Shown here piece after piece: positions 33,401 to 43,561 of a stretch of DNA of 64,000 bases. The stretch is from positions 31,767,727 to 31,831,726 of the forward strand of contig CM072527.1 in assembly GCA_036898135.1 (NCBI GenBank). The letters run 5' to 3'. The position numbers and the translations under genes were made by a program. The notes beneath the pieces are model-generated. The model saw only the letters and a list, made by a program, of their open reading frames with translations. It was not told the DNA's origin and searched no databases. Origin of the DNA: Oncomelania hupensis (taxonomy: Eukaryota > Mollusca > Gastropoda > Littorinimorpha > Pomatiopsidae). Numbering within the stretch: the stretch's first letter is position 1; each line of letters opens with the position of its first letter.

Positions 33401-36400
33401 AGGCGAAAAGTAGGGCGTTGATGTAGCGATGCCATTGTCTGGGCTGCTCGCTGCACAGTTTCTTCAGGGTGGACTTCAGCGTAGCATTGAACTTCTCGAC
33501 GAGCCCGTTGCACATTGGATGGTAGGGTGTCGTAGTCAAATGCCGGATACTCAGCAGTCTGTTGACCTCCTTCATACAGTCAGAGACGAACTGCGTCCCG
33601 AGGTCTGTCAGAATTTCTTCAGGCACCCCAAGTCTGCTGAACATGTCCACCAGTGCCTCTGCTACAGTTTCAGTGTCAATCTTTTTCAGCGGCACTGCTT
33701 CTGGGTACCGAGTTGCATAGTCCACTAAAGTCAGTACCCACCGATGACCTTCTTCACTCGGAGGTCTTATTTTGCCGATTAGGTCTAAGGCCACCCTCTT
33801 GAAAGTTCGGTCGATCAGAGGCATCCTCTGCATAGGCACTTTCGGGACCCTTCCTCGAGGTATGGTCTTCTGGCAAATGTCACATGATCGGCAGAAACGG
33901 CTCACGTCCGCATGAAGTCCTGGCCAGTAGAACACCGCCTGAATTCGGTCTGACGTCTTCTTGATGCCTAGGTGACCTCCCATAATTGAGTCATGCGCTA
34001 CTTCCATCACTTGGCGCCTTAGGGGTAACGGTACCAAAACTTGACGTAGTGGTTTCCCTCCGTTGACCCTCGGGTGCTGGAAGATTCGGTACAGGATCTT
34101 GGCCTTCACCTCAAAATAGACCGTACCACTGCCTTTGGTCACGTGGTCTTGGCGGTTCCTGTACTTGTTTAAAGTGCTATCAGCTTCCTGGAGCTGGATC
34201 AGCTTATCTCTGTCCACGATGGCAGCTTTGGAGTTGTCGGCGACCTTCAGTGGCGTAGACGTCTTGTCTCTCTTGGCCTGGGCCCTGGTAGTAGCAGCAC
34301 TGACGATCTCTGGTCGGCAGGGCTGAGCCGGAGTAACCACATTGTCCCGTAGCAGCTCTGAAAGGTCTCCATCGGGAAATGGCAGTGGATCCTCCTCCAC
34401 AACTTCGACGCGTTGGGTTGAGGCAGGACTCCACTCTGGATCGGGGTCGTCGGGTCGTCTCGCGCCATCGATATTCCCGATCATCAAATCATACAGCGGC
34501 TTCTTCAGGCAAACCGCTTCTACTTCGCCTACGTAGAAAGGGGTGTTGACATGAATTTTTGCAACTGGCGCTTTCACACATTTGCTGTCGGCCATAAGTG
34601 TCCATTTTGAATCGCCAGTGAACTGTTCTTTAGCGATTAGGTCTTCTCTGACGATGACCCCACTGCAGCCAGAGTCTCTTAGGACAGTCACTTCATGATT
34701 TCCGACGCGTCCCTTGGAAACAGGCATGTTCTGGACGGTCACAGCTGCGCTGGCGACGACGGGGATGGATTTCCCGTTGGCAAGGAGAAGTTGGCCATCG
34801 GTTATGCACTCTTGCACGTCCGCAGGAGTAGCTGTGCGCTCGGTCTCACTCGGAAGAATGACGCTCCCGCCGCACACTTGATGGTCAGATCTACTGGTTT
34901 GCCTTAGATTGGAGAACCGCCTCTGCCGGTTGCCCGCCGCTGAATTGTCCGTACTGCTCCGCTGTCCGCTACTTTTGTTTTGAGGACAGTTAGCCGCTCT
35001 GTGGTCTGTAGCGTTGCAGGTGAAACAACCTCTTGAATGCCCTTCCCTGGGAGGAGGCGTGGAGTCCGTCTGTTTCTGGTTCGTCTGGCTCCCCTGGATC
35101 TGGTTCACATGGTTTCCAGTCTTCTGAAAATGTTTCGTCGCGCTGGGTGGCCCCAGGGTCTTCCCATGAGCGATGAGATATCTTTCAGCAGCCTCAGTCA
35201 CATCTTTAAGCGTCTGCAGCTTTTGTTCTTCTAAGTGGGTCGCTAGGTCCTTGTGACAGGCATTGAGAAATTGTTCCTTCACGATCAGGTCATGGAGACT
35301 ATCGTAAGACTTTCCTTTGCCTGATAGTTCCACCCACTTGTGTAAGTATGACGACAGGCGCTCCACAAATTGCTTTGGCGTCTCGTCTGACTTAGGCCGG
35401 CATTCACGGAAGCGTTTACGGTAGCCCTTCTCTGTAAAGTTGTAGCACTGCAATAGGGCCTCTTTCAAGACGTCGTAGTCTTTAGCGTCATCGTCCGACA
35501 ATCTGGTGTAGACGTCGAGTGCTTGCCCCGTCAGATGTGCACTTAGTCGAATCGCCCAGTCTTGAGGTTGCCAGTTAGAGCTTTTGGCAAACCTTTCAAA
35601 TCTCGCCAAATAACTGTCGATCTGGTCCTTCCCGTCGACAAACGCTGGCAATTTTGGAGCTTTGTTGTCACTGATAACTTGTGGGGCATTCTGCTGTTGC
35701 TGGATACGCGCCATTTCTAGCTGGAACTCAAGACGCTTCAGCTCGAATTCTCTGTCTTTTTCTTGCCGCTGCTGTTCAAGTTCTCTTTCTTCACGCCGAC
35801 GTTGCTCTTCTTTTTCTTCCCGTTGACGCTGTTCTTCCTTTTCTTCTCAGCGTCGTTGCTCTTCAAATTCTCGTTCTTGTATTCTTTCCTGGGACTTGAC
35901 GTACTCCGTCAACTGTTTCCCTTTTAGATTCAGTTGAATCCCTTTCTGCCAGAAGTCAGCCATCTTGATGCTTCCGGAAAGTTCTGGAAAGTTCTTTTCT
36001 GGAAAGTTCTTGACTGTGCTGTACCTTTCTAGACTGTTCTAGAACAGCACGCTTTCTGCAGTAGCGCTGATGCTTGTCACTAGTCGCCTTCGCTGACGTA
36101 GGCCCCGCTGTCCTCGTCGTATGCGACGCTGCACCACGATGGTGTTGATGTACACGCTCCTGTGCTGAAGTAGACGCGACGTCCGCTTGTCGCTCCCTGT
36201 AAAACTGGCGATGTAGCTCCGAGACTGTCCCTCGACGTAGTCTTGCGGCAGCCACGTAGTCCCGATCTGTTGTTCGCTCACGAAGCAACTCTTCAGCGAC
36301 TACACGCCCTTGCAGTCAACCCGAACCTATCGGTGATGTAGTCCCAGTATGTTGGCCCCTCTCGACGCAACGTTGGCGGCTAACCTCGATGACTGCCTCT

Positions 36401-39400
36401 CGTAACGTTGACTCGCTTGTTGTCGCAGTTGAACCCTTGGCTATGGCGTGAATCGCGGCTTGACCCCCAAAATGTTACACTCGGTTTGATGTTGGTGTTT
36501 TCTATCAGTATCTGATTCAGCCCCAATGCTGAATTCCTGATAGTTGTGTAACTCAGATTCGTTTATCCACGCAGCCCGCTCAAGCAGGATACAAGTCACA
36601 AAGTCGACGTATGAAGTTTCCCACTTTTATTCAGCACACATCAACAACTGCATACAATCGCTCAATCGTCTTTCCACTCTCAAATTTACTTTCCAACTAA
36701 CAACAACTTCAACTACACTTTTGAAACATTGCGGCGCTTATATAGTCTCTACATACACGGGAACAAACGAGAATAATCCTACATAAAACACCACAACCAA
36801 TCAAAATTAATTTCATCATCACGTGACTCACGTCATCCAACCCCATTTGGAATGGAAGCTTCCATGGTAACCAACAGAACAATCCACACGCTTCGATCGA
36901 TAGTAAACAACTAATTCCCGAAAATTCTCAAACAATATCGACCAACTAAAAACACTAACGTTACACAAAGCCTCTACTAATAACAACGCAAAATCAAATC
37001 AAAGATAAATGCACTCTATTTCTGCATGCGTTGCAAAATAAAACGAACAGATCTATCGCGCGCGTCACACACAAGCCTACCATTGCACGCGCTTCACACA
37101 TAACATCGTGCGCATTTCATACGCACCATCATGAGCGTCTCAACGTAACCCCCTTACCTTTCAGTTGCGTCCTTTCTGAAAGAGCATTGAAGTTTCCCAT
37201 CCACAACCTCAGTGTTGGCGACAGGGCAGACGGGGATCACCCTCTCAGGGATGAGGAGTAGGGACCTCAATGAGCACTGAACCACCAGAGTAATCGTACT
37301 GTTTAGATGAGCAGTGAACTTGGGCCACTTTTATTTTGCCCACTGCACGATTCCAACCCGAGCCATCCCCATGTCAGGCAAACACTCCACCATGATGGTG
37401 GGCGATGTTCTCATCGCCTCTTAAATTGAAGATTCACAATTCTCTGTATGTATATATTATAAAATATGTATGTGTTGGTATCCTTACATAAAATAGGGGG
37501 TTGAGAATGTTTCCAAATATACTATAAACTATGCAACAAAGCAAAATGCTAGAAAAAGGGGCGCAGACTTGAGTCTGGGTTTTGATTTCTTAACTCATTG
37601 GAGGCGGAACGTTTTTGCCATGTTTATTCCCTGAAAACACACTATTTAAGCGTATCTTTGAAAATTCCACCACCTATTGTATAAAAGATATAGAAAAACT
37701 ATACACTTTTGTAAAAATCATAACATGTTCTTTCAAGAAATCCACAACAGAAAATACATTATTCACCTTTTGTAATAAAATAGCACTGAATTATCCACAC
37801 TGAATGCGAAAATCCAAAACAGATTTTGATATCCAGCGTTGTGGCCAAGTGGGCTAAGGTGGGACTAACTTGCCTTGTCCAAAGGCCAGAAACCAATGGC
37901 ACCTGACAGGTGTGAATTCGATCCAGCATTTGGGCGTTATGTTTCTCCGAATATTATTTACTTTCAACTCGGGCAACGTCTCGGGGATTTTCCCCGGGTA
38001 CTCCAGTTTGCTCCCCCAGCAAAATTTCAAAATTACAACCAATGTTAGGTAGGTTGGGTTTGAGCGCGCCACAGGCTGCGACTACGCTTTCCCCAGGGGA
38101 GGCGGCCCAGAATTTCCCTATGGAAAAGGGACAATAAAGTTAATAAAATAAAAAAAATAAAAAAATATTGTACATTCACCACAAAACATGTCAGTTTTGC
38201 GCTAATAATTAAAAATAGATTCAGAATAATTTTTGTATACAAATATATATGAATGATTCTTATAGATCAATACACATACAATTGTAATATTAAAATTGAA
38301 TGCCATTTTGGAATTGAGGTAAAACACGTGCATCGCATGTACTTATGAAAATTACTTTCCCAGCCAAAATACACCGTTTTACTGTTAGGGAGGTAAAAAA
38401 AACCAATTAGGAATAATAATTATTAGTCTTCCTCCCTATTGTACTCTGCCTTTAGTAGTTGGGTTGCTTATAACGAACACTACCCATCTTCCTATGACGT
38501 GATCCTCTGGCAACCATACAAACGAATCGTGCTTCCTATGATGCGCATCTCCGGCAATGAGTTAATGATTGTGTTAACTTTTTCAGATTTGGCAGCCCTC
38601 ATCAAAGACAAGAACAGAGTGATTGACCAGCTTGAAACCCAAGTCAAGAGCCACGAAGAAGGTAAGAATCTAAATATTCAAAATCATTTGACAAACGTTG
38701 CCACGCGACTGCACAGAAAATCATAGTGAATCTGTGTAGTAATAATGACAGCAGCATACATCAGATTTTGCTGCCTTTGAAGTCAAATAGAATGAACTTG
38801 AAAACCATGGTAAAGAAATGTATTGACTATATTCCTGTTGGTAACCAGTTACAATTAGGCTAACCCCCCAAAAAAGTCTGTTTACGGTAACATAGGGCGA
38901 AAAAAATAGGGTCGGTAGGTCGGCTTTCTTTTTTCTTTTTTTTTCTCAACCTTTTTCACCTTGGTTGCAATTTGGGGGTCTTTTTTCTCTTCTTTTTTTT
39001 TCAGACGATTCCAAAAAAATTGTAGGGTCAGGCCAAAATATTAGGGTTGGTCAGGATGCCGTAAACAAATATATAATTTGTTTTGGGACCCCAATGGCTT
39101 CCCATGGTCTTTTCAATGCCTAGGGGGAAAATTTACTTTCATTATCTTGGACAAAAATATATTTTTAATGTAAAGGGGTGTGTGTGGGGTGTATTTTTAA
39201 TATCTTGTGAAAAAAGAAAGATGTTTTTAATGTCTGGAATTTGTTTCCCTCAAAGTTTTGGAAACAGAGTTATGCTTTCAATGTCTGGGATGGGAAAGGA
39301 CTTGGCTGTGTTGATACAAGACCTTATCAGAACAGCTCATTGCTAAAATTTGAGCCAATGGAAGCCGTTAGAACAGATTTTTTTAAGACATAGGACGTGT

Positions 39401-42400
39401 TGTTGTCCAAAAATAATGGGAAAAGGGCTTTCCCACAGTGCGAAACATTGAGATAGTGAAGTTAAAAATTGCACATGAAAGTCTACCAATCTAAAACACT
39501 AAGAACGATGGGTCAGCTCACATCGTCTACAGCATCCATTGTTTGATAACATGTTACGTGTGTCTTGATTTGTGTTTTGACATCTGTGTGCATTCTGTTA
39601 CAGTTTATTACATGTCTGAATAAAAGGTAGATGAATTTAATGTGAGAGAGGAACTGATAATTGGTAGTGGCTTGTATGAAGACAATGAATTTATGAAATG
39701 GGATACCAAAACCGTGATAGTGACATCAGTAATAACTTATTGAAGTGATCAAATGTGATTGTGATAGGAAACTGTGATAGTAGTAGTATCAGCATGTTGT
39801 TTTGATAAGATGTCATTTTTGTGTACACTGTGATAGTTGCTTGCATGAATGTGTAATTTGATAATCTTTTAAGATTTTAGATTACAAAAGGGTGATTGTA
39901 ATTTTTTTTTTGGCATTGAACACATAATATAGGTCTTTAAAATGTGCTTTTTGGATTTAGATTATTAACGATCTACATTTGTGTAAATTCCTCGTTTGAG
40001 AACATAAAGTTATGTTTATTGTATTGTATTGTTTTGTAGCACTGAACCAGCGACTGACGGATCAGAAGAAAGAGTTTGAAGCGTACAGGGATAAACTGAT
40101 TGCTGGCTACCAAGATGACAAGCTCGCCTTAGATAAAGTCAGTGGTGTTGAGTTGTGTGGCTTCTGTTTTTATTTATTTATTTTAGTTTTATTTATTTAT
40201 GTTTAAAAAAATTATTTCTTTTATTTATTTCTTTTGTTATTTATTTTATTTTTATTTTAGAAATAATTTGTGTCACTGCATGAAAAAACCAGGCTAATGT
40301 GTCAAATTTAGCAAATTATTTCTTTTTTAACCCTTAGCCTGCTGACATGTTTTTCCTGCTCTGTGCTAAAGAAAATTTTGACTTACGATTAAAAACACAC
40401 ATGACGTATTATATATGCCATTGTTGCTAAACTATTACACCTAGATATATACAAGTAAACATCAAATGAAAGGAAATTGAATAAATATTCCAAAGAACAG
40501 ACACAAAAAAGTGTAAGATTGTTGGTTTGTACAATTATGGGATGGAAAGTTAGGGGCATGAGCAAACAAATTCACGCTCACTCAACTGCACACCCATTCT
40601 TGAAGTCATACGCAAAGAATTGCAGAATAGAAATAAGATTTATTACCAAAAATTCTGACAACCAAAATGGACTGTAATCAAAGCCTGATAAATACAGAAA
40701 TAGTCTGTGTAAAAGGCAAATAATATTATTATAGATCTAGTGAAAATAAAGTTTTTTTTCACCTACCGTCGTCTGCTAAAGATTGTAGACGGCGATCTTC
40801 TTCTTCATCCGAATCGTAGGCCCCTAATCCCTCCCTCCAACCTCCGTCAAATAAACATCATCACCCGCATCAAAATCTTCATCCCCACTATTATCATCAA
40901 AGTTTTCTTCCTGAAGCATTTGCGCCACCTCTTCTGCCGTGTAGATCTATGTTCTGCGTGCCATAATGGCGACGAACGAGGCGGAAAATTTCGCCAGCAA
41001 CCCGCAAAAACTGCTTCGACTGTGGCTTCTTGTTTGAAAATTACCTCTAAAGCGAAAGATTTTTCTCCCCAAAACATTACAGTTGAAGGGAAACAACTTT
41101 TGTTTCATAATCATGACCAAGGATTTATTTTATAAACGCTTTTACCTCCCTTCCGTACAACGTACGGTTACATCGCATTACGATGGCGCTAGACACCCCG
41201 TGCTACGTACGTTGACAGCGCAGCCTAAAGGTTAAATAACAAAAAATTATGAAATAAATTTTTAAAGAGAAAAAAAAAATAAAATAAATAAACAGAATTC
41301 ATTTATTTGTAATTGTTTGTTGTGATTTTTTAAAGTATTTAATTTTAACCGGGAGTTTGAGCCAATTGAGTTTAACTGTCGCTTGGAATAGCTGCTGGCA
41401 ACTTTGGTCGGGATATCTCATGCACGGTGACATTTTATTTATTTCTTTATTATTTTTTTAATGTTTACATTTTTTTAAATTTAGCATTTAATAATGTGTT
41501 TTTGTAGGATGTTGTCTTTGATGTGTTAATGTCCTTGTGCTACTGTGTGGAGAGATAAGAAACAAGGTGCTAGCTACAGTGATCCCTGGTTTGTGTGGTA
41601 GTTACATGTTTTCTTTGTCGTATTTGTTATTGGATAATTTGCTATGTGTATGTGTTTTTTTTTTTCTTTTTTTTTTTGCTTACAAGTATGTTAGTGTTGT
41701 TGAGTGCTTTCCCTCTAACATCATTGTGTTGTAAAAACTTTGGATGCTTTCCATTTTATGTACGTGGTAACCTTGCTCTGTTATCAATGGCGGTGCATCC
41801 CAGAACAAAGGGGACTAGAGCCTATACCAACCCTAACCTTTGTTCTCTGTTAATATTGAACATGCCGTTGCTATATTGGCTGCATGGACATGAATTTTAA
41901 AATACAACAATAATAACAATAATAATAATAATAATAATTATACATGATGCTATCACACGCTTTCTCTTCATTGGAACTCAAAGCGCGGCGATCGGAAGAT
42001 ATTGCTGTTGCACAAGGCACGAGAGAAATAGAATTTTTATTTGTGAAATTTTAGATGGACTGCATCCGGTGCTATTTTTGGAAGGGAGGGAGGTAACCAG
42101 AGTACTCGCCATGGCCTGAAAAGTCTAGTATCTAGGTCACTGAAGTGCGTCCCATGCAAGGGGTTGGAACTCACGACCTTTGGACATAGGAAAGCAGCTC
42201 CCTATGAATGGTGCCCCAGGTCACCCTAATCCTGTTCGTCCTTTGTCGACAAGACTGCCAGCTTAATTGGGTGCTCACTCAGGGGGTGGGGAGCATGAGA
42301 TTGCAAAAAATAAAAAATAAAATACGCTCCAAGGTGACATTTTTCTCACAAGCTTCATAGTCAGGCATGAGAGTTTCCCACTGAATAAGAAGGGACTGGA

Positions 42401-43561
42401 TCTCCATCGAATGCGAAAGGACTGGATCTTCATGAAAAGCATCTTAGGTATAATCCTTAGTAGATGCTTTTCCCTGGGAATGAGGGAATGATAAGGAAAC
42501 ACCTGTCTCCCCTTCTCTGCTGCCAATGGTTTGCCTTTGTGGATGTATGCCATAGATATATACAGATGGCCATTTCCCTGTGTACTGAGCTTGTCAGCGT
42601 ATCAGCTGTGGAATTTGTTGCTGGGTACGGGGATTGTTAGGTGATGCTGAAGAAAGAAAAGAATGGGGATTCCACTCCCTCCCTTTGCGGGGGGGGGCCG
42701 CCCCCCCCCCCCCCCCCCCCACCACCACCATCCCTCCTCTTCTCTATCTCGGGCCTAGCTTTTTTTGTTTCAAATCATTTTATAATTAAGCTTCAGTAAT
42801 GTTATTGGATGCAGTCAAATCTATTTTTTTAAAGTTTCAATATTTTTTTCATCACTTTTATATAGCGATTTTCCAGCTCAAAAGCTGCTCAGGGTGCTGG
42901 CCAATACAGGATCTAACTCCAGCCACCCAAGGCGCCCATTTGCAATTTTTCGGCGCATAGTCTGGCGCCCAGACAACTGAGCACAATCCTGGGGATGGGG
43001 ACAAGGGACCTAATGCTGGTTGTATTTGTGTAGCCTCACACTTGCCCGTCTAGAGCGTGGGCGTCAGGATCTTTAACGTCCATGCGATGGAATGTGTGCG
43101 TGCACAGACTAGACATTGGTTTATACTCTCATCTGAAACAATTTGATTTATTTTCCATCTTCTACTAGTGACTTGTCTTTACACGTACCTCGTGTTTGAG
43201 GGATGGTGCGTTGGTTGGATGTGTAGGAATGTCTGTGTGCGTAACATAGTGCCTTTATGTGTGTTGGTTACTGATCGCTGTGCTCTTGGATCTGATTTAG
43301 GCCTAAAGCGCCTGTAGCATCCAGTGTGATTATTATTATTATTTATTTTGTATTAAATCTCATGTCTGGGAGGTATGTGTGTTTGGGGGGTTGCCTTGAT
43401 TCAAACATTTGATGCCAAACACACCCTGACAGGAGAAACAGGAGCTGATGAAGAAGTTGAAAGTGGCGGAAGATTGCCGTGACAAATTTCTGAAAAAGGA
43501 AATGGACGTCGAAGAAATTCAGGACCTCACCTCTCAGGAGATGGCTAAAATCAAACACATG
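27315..43561 (+). CDS. GOLGA1: Golgin-97 (GOLGA1), 5' half of gene
   Basis: Six coding exons, 27315-27423, 30848-30969, 31378-31468, 38587-38661, 40040-40137 and 43433-43561, join in frame to the first 208 residues. Landmarks match golgin-97: the start MFAKLKKK, a Ser-rich linker, SREDLLAMLTKRTEQCKKME, coiled coil, and EMAKIKHM just before the last splice. Golgin-97 is a trans-Golgi coiled-coil tether, recruited by a C-terminal GRIP domain that binds ARL1; its N-terminus captures endosome-derived vesicles. The C-terminal coiled coil and GRIP domain are not found in the remaining 20 kb. Introns 1, 3 and 5 are swollen by LINE, LTR-element and piggyBac insertions, yet every exon is open, so the gene is probably functional. 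Confidence 0.88.
27424..28757. other. GOLGA1 intron 1, left part
   Basis: AT-rich, no recognised repeat. Short frames are not convincing. Confidence 0.45.
28758..30356 (+). mobile_element. L2/CR1-like LINE, 5'-truncated
   Basis: Sense insertion in GOLGA1 intron 1. Broken frames encode RT fingers (NYRPVSNLPFLSKLLEKV), palm (LLDLSAAFDTID), the YADD box, and the C-terminal region (SRLDYCNPLLAGLP, ...KLKTHLFLKC). The 3' end, gcgctatataaattaaatat then ttattattattgaa, is the usual tail of this clade. A ttattattgaa duplication on both sides (near 28760 and 30343) is a possible TSD. At least two frame breaks (near 28910 and 29275) and a run of A at 29790. Confidence 0.88.
30372..30847 (+). repeat. 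Serial copies of a 3' splice-site-like unit
   Basis: Pyrimidine tract + AG + (tgacaccagcagt / ttacacgaacagt / ttacactaacagt / ttatcccaacaat) occurs at 30383, 30449, 30623 and 30686, before the true acceptor at 30847 (tgacgccaatagt). Each is followed by ttattta-rich sequence. Confidence 0.75.
30848..30969 (+). CDS. GOLGA1: GOLGA1 exon 2
   Basis: Acceptor ttttcag before 30848 and donor gtgagt after 30969; phase 1 to 0; VTPIVHSPVLKDAPVGG... Ser-rich linker ending GDDSFG. Confidence 0.88.
31085..31200 (+). repeat. 3' part of SINE-like repeat
   Basis: ggccagcgccttgggcagctg and gagctggaaaagcgctaaataagaac match the 3' end of the 4783-5072 family; ends in a (AAAT)n-type tail. Confidence 0.55.
31378..31468 (+). 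CDS. GOLGA1: GOLGA1 exon 3
   Basis: Acceptor gagacag before 31378 and donor gtttgt after 31468; phase 0 to 1; SKDGGASREDLLAMLTKRTE, the most diagnostic golgin-97 stretch in the window. Confidence 0.9.
31544..32221 (-). repeat. 3' LTR of the Gmr1-like element
   Basis: Begins TGTTAC and ends GTAACA (terminal inverted repeat). On the minus strand a TATATAA box lies near 31808-31816, with AATAAA downstream near 31696-31701, giving a U3-R-U5 layout. Confidence 0.92.
32310..32500. repeat. ~63 bp tandem repeat inside the LTR element
   Basis: ctttctggatactgtcaatg... ttcattcacacagagtcaa repeats two full times plus a degenerate third, between the end of pol and the polypurine tract. The same array is present in the second element at 49255-49380. 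Confidence 0.85.
32529..35714 (-). CDS. gag-protease-integrase-RT fragment of the Gmr1-like element
   Basis: One 1061-codon frame. Visible in order: gag helical region (~1-200), a CCHC knuckle (CFTCNATDHRAANC, ~230), aspartic protease (VLRDSGCSGVIV, ~345), an integrase H2C2 zinc site (HDSIMGGH ... CRSCDIC, ~570-615), integrase core Asp, Asp and Glu near ~641, ~703 and ~736, and a GPY/F-type module (WKGPYEV, ~878). It then enters RT (~985) but jumps from the fingers to the thumb; the catalytic palm is gone. RNase H is absent. The upstream gag start (ATG at 35963-35961, MADFWQKG) is separated by an in-frame TGA at 35849-35847. Confidence 0.9.
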   Translation of the reverse strand: MARIQQQQNAPQVISDNKAPKLPAFVDGKDQIDSYLARFERFAKSSNWQPQDWAIRLSAHLTGQALDVYTRLSDDDAKDYDVLKEALLQCYNFTEKGYRKRFRECRPKSDETPKQFVERLSSYLHKWVELSGKGKSYDSLHDLIVKEQFLNACHKDLATHLEEQKLQTLKDVTEAAERYLIAHGKTLGPPSATKHFQKTGNHVNQIQGSQTNQKQTDSTPPPREGHSRGCFTCNATDHRAANCPQNKSSGQRSSTDNSAAGNRQRRFSNLRQTSRSDHQVCGGSVILPSETERTATPADVQECITDGQLLLANGKSIPVVASAAVTVQNMPVSKGRVGNHEVTVLRDSGCSGVIVREDLIAKEQFTGDSKWTLMADSKCVKAPVAKIHVNTPFYVGEVEAVCLKKPLYDLMIGNIDGARRPDDPDPEWSPASTQRVEVVEEDPLPFPDGDLSELLRDNVVTPAQPCRPEIVSAATTRAQAKRDKTSTPLKVADNSKAAIVDRDKLIQLQEADSTLNKYRNRQDHVTKGSGTVYFEVKAKILYRIFQHPRVNGGKPLRQVLVPLPLRRQVMEVAHDSIMGGHLGIKKTSDRIQAVFYWPGLHADVSRFCRSCDICQKTIPRGRVPKVPMQRMPLIDRTFKRVALDLIGKIRPPSEEGHRWVLTLVDYATRYPEAVPLKKIDTETVAEALVDMFSRLGVPEEILTDLGTQFVSDCMKEVNRLLSIRHLTTTPYHPMCNGLVEKFNATLKSTLKKLCSEQPRQWHRYINALLFAYREVPQESTGFSPFELLYGRTIRGPMHILKELWTKEVETPEVKNSYQYVFELREKLEQTLEIARENLKKSQDCGKHYYDRRAVNRKFKPGNKVLVLLPTDHNKLLMQWKGPYEVETVVGINDYKVKVGQHSKTYHANLLKLYVERPPETVHVATAAEIDNSFDSEELLELGDFHSKEGIDDVKLGPSLREGQKMELKDLMGEFPQNFNDVPGYTTLVEHEVHTQTWKEHLQTLRELFHRPAEANLTVRPSKCILGADNVDFIGCRWKRETTEDALTPGKPTRSPSLTLGR
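35715..36472 (-). pseudogene. gag N-terminus (with stop) and leader of LTR element
   Basis: From the ATG at 35963 the frame matches the main frame but meets TGA at 35849-35847 within a Glu/Arg/Gln-rich helix. 35964-36472 is untranslated leader containing the primer-binding region. Confidence 0.75.
36473..37150 (-). repeat. 5' LTR of the Gmr1-like element
   Basis: Same length as the other LTR and nearly identical: differences seen near 36542, 36589 and 37104, plus the terminal base (C at 37150 where the other LTR has A). Confidence 0.92.
37156..37835. other. GOLGA1 intron 3, right part
   Basis: No repeat or coding signal recognised. Confidence 0.45.
37836..38166 (+). mobile_element. tRNA-derived SINE, copy 2
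   Basis: Same head as 8046-8258 (gcgttgtggccaagtgggct; B box gtgaattcgatcc). It retains a longer body with ggggattttccccgggtactcc and a final ggcggcccagaatttccct, then an (AATAAA)n tail. Copy 1 lacks ~100 bp of this body, an internal deletion or a subfamily difference. Confidence 0.8.
38587..38661 (+). CDS. GOLGA1: GOLGA1 exon 4
   Basis: Acceptor tttttcag before 38587 and donor gtaaga after 38661; phase 1-1; DLAALIKDKNRVIDQLETQV coiled coil. Confidence 0.88.
38879..39068. mobile_element. MITE with TTTACGG terminal inverted repeats
   Basis: Starts tgtttacggtaac and ends gatgccgtaaaca, which are inverted. The interior has ggtcggtaggtcggc and gtagggtcaggcc around T-rich tracts. Present a second time at 23377-24440. 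Confidence 0.7.
40040..40137 (+). CDS. GOLGA1: GOLGA1 exon 5
   Basis: Acceptor ttttgtag before 40040 and donor gtcagt after 40137; phase 1 to 0; ALNQRLTDQKKEFEAYRDKL. Confidence 0.88.
40327..41235 (-). mobile_element. piggyBac deletion derivative with TTAA duplications
   Basis: TTAA lies at 40327-40330 and 41232-41235. The ends are inverted: CCCTTAGCCTGC on the left and, read inward from 41231, CCTTTAGGCTGC. On the minus strand near 40770-40965 a short acidic frame, AEEVAQMLQEENFDD then GDEDFDAGDDVYLTE, matches the N-terminus style of piggyBac transposases, with an in-frame stop soon after its ATG. The catalytic domain is missing, so the 901 bp element is non-autonomous. It sits in GOLGA1 intron 5. 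Confidence 0.85.
41236..42861. other. GOLGA1 intron 5, middle part
   Basis: (ATA)n at 41912-41940 and a G-run/C-run at 42688-42720. A stretch at 42080-42240 (aaggggttggaactcacgacc) has a weak B-box look, but no SINE structure was established. Confidence 0.4.
42862..43120 (-). repeat. SINE-like repeat, minus copy
   Basis: Reverse of the 4783-5072 family: tatatagcgattttccagct at the left, agcacaatcctggggatggg, gggcgtcaggatctttaac at the right. Confidence 0.7.
43148..43340 (+). repeat. Dispersed repeat with (ATT)n tail, copy 2
   Basis: Second copy of 768-975; ends gcctgtagcatccag, then a short (ATT)n run. Confidence 0.6.
43433..43561 (+). CDS. GOLGA1: GOLGA1 exon 6, last one visible
   Basis: Acceptor accctgacag before 43433; 43 codons, phase 0-0: EKQELMKKLKVAEDCRDKF... 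SQEMAKIKHM. The border ATG|gtctga is placed by homology: golgin-97 continues KHM-L-KKEE. Without splicing the frame would stop at TGA 43565-43567. The donor gtctga is weak. Confidence 0.8.

Larger units (their letters stand above)
31544..37150 (-). mobile_element. Gmr1-like Ty3/gypsy LTR element, young, defective
   Basis: Complete LTR structure, antisense in GOLGA1 intron 3. LTRs 31544-32221 and 36473-37150 are both 678 bp and differ at only a few positions. The flanks share ccctt (31539-31543 and 37151-37155), a 5 bp target duplication. The primer-binding region (minus: ttttgggggtcaagcc) adjoins the 36473 LTR, and a G-rich polypurine tract (minus: gagtggggggtta) adjoins the 32221 LTR. Coding order is gag, zinc knuckle, protease, integrase, then a fragment of RT. 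Integrase before RT is the known hallmark of Gmr1-like elements. Most of RT and all of RNase H are absent, and gag has an in-frame stop, so this copy is not autonomous. Confidence 0.93.

Noticed and set aside
32529..35714. Reading the LTR element as an intact autonomous copy
   Set aside because: RT palm and RNase H are missing and gag has a stop, in spite of the long open frame.
40740..41135. 131-codon plus-strand frame
   Set aside because: Shadow of the minus-strand piggyBac transposase remnant.
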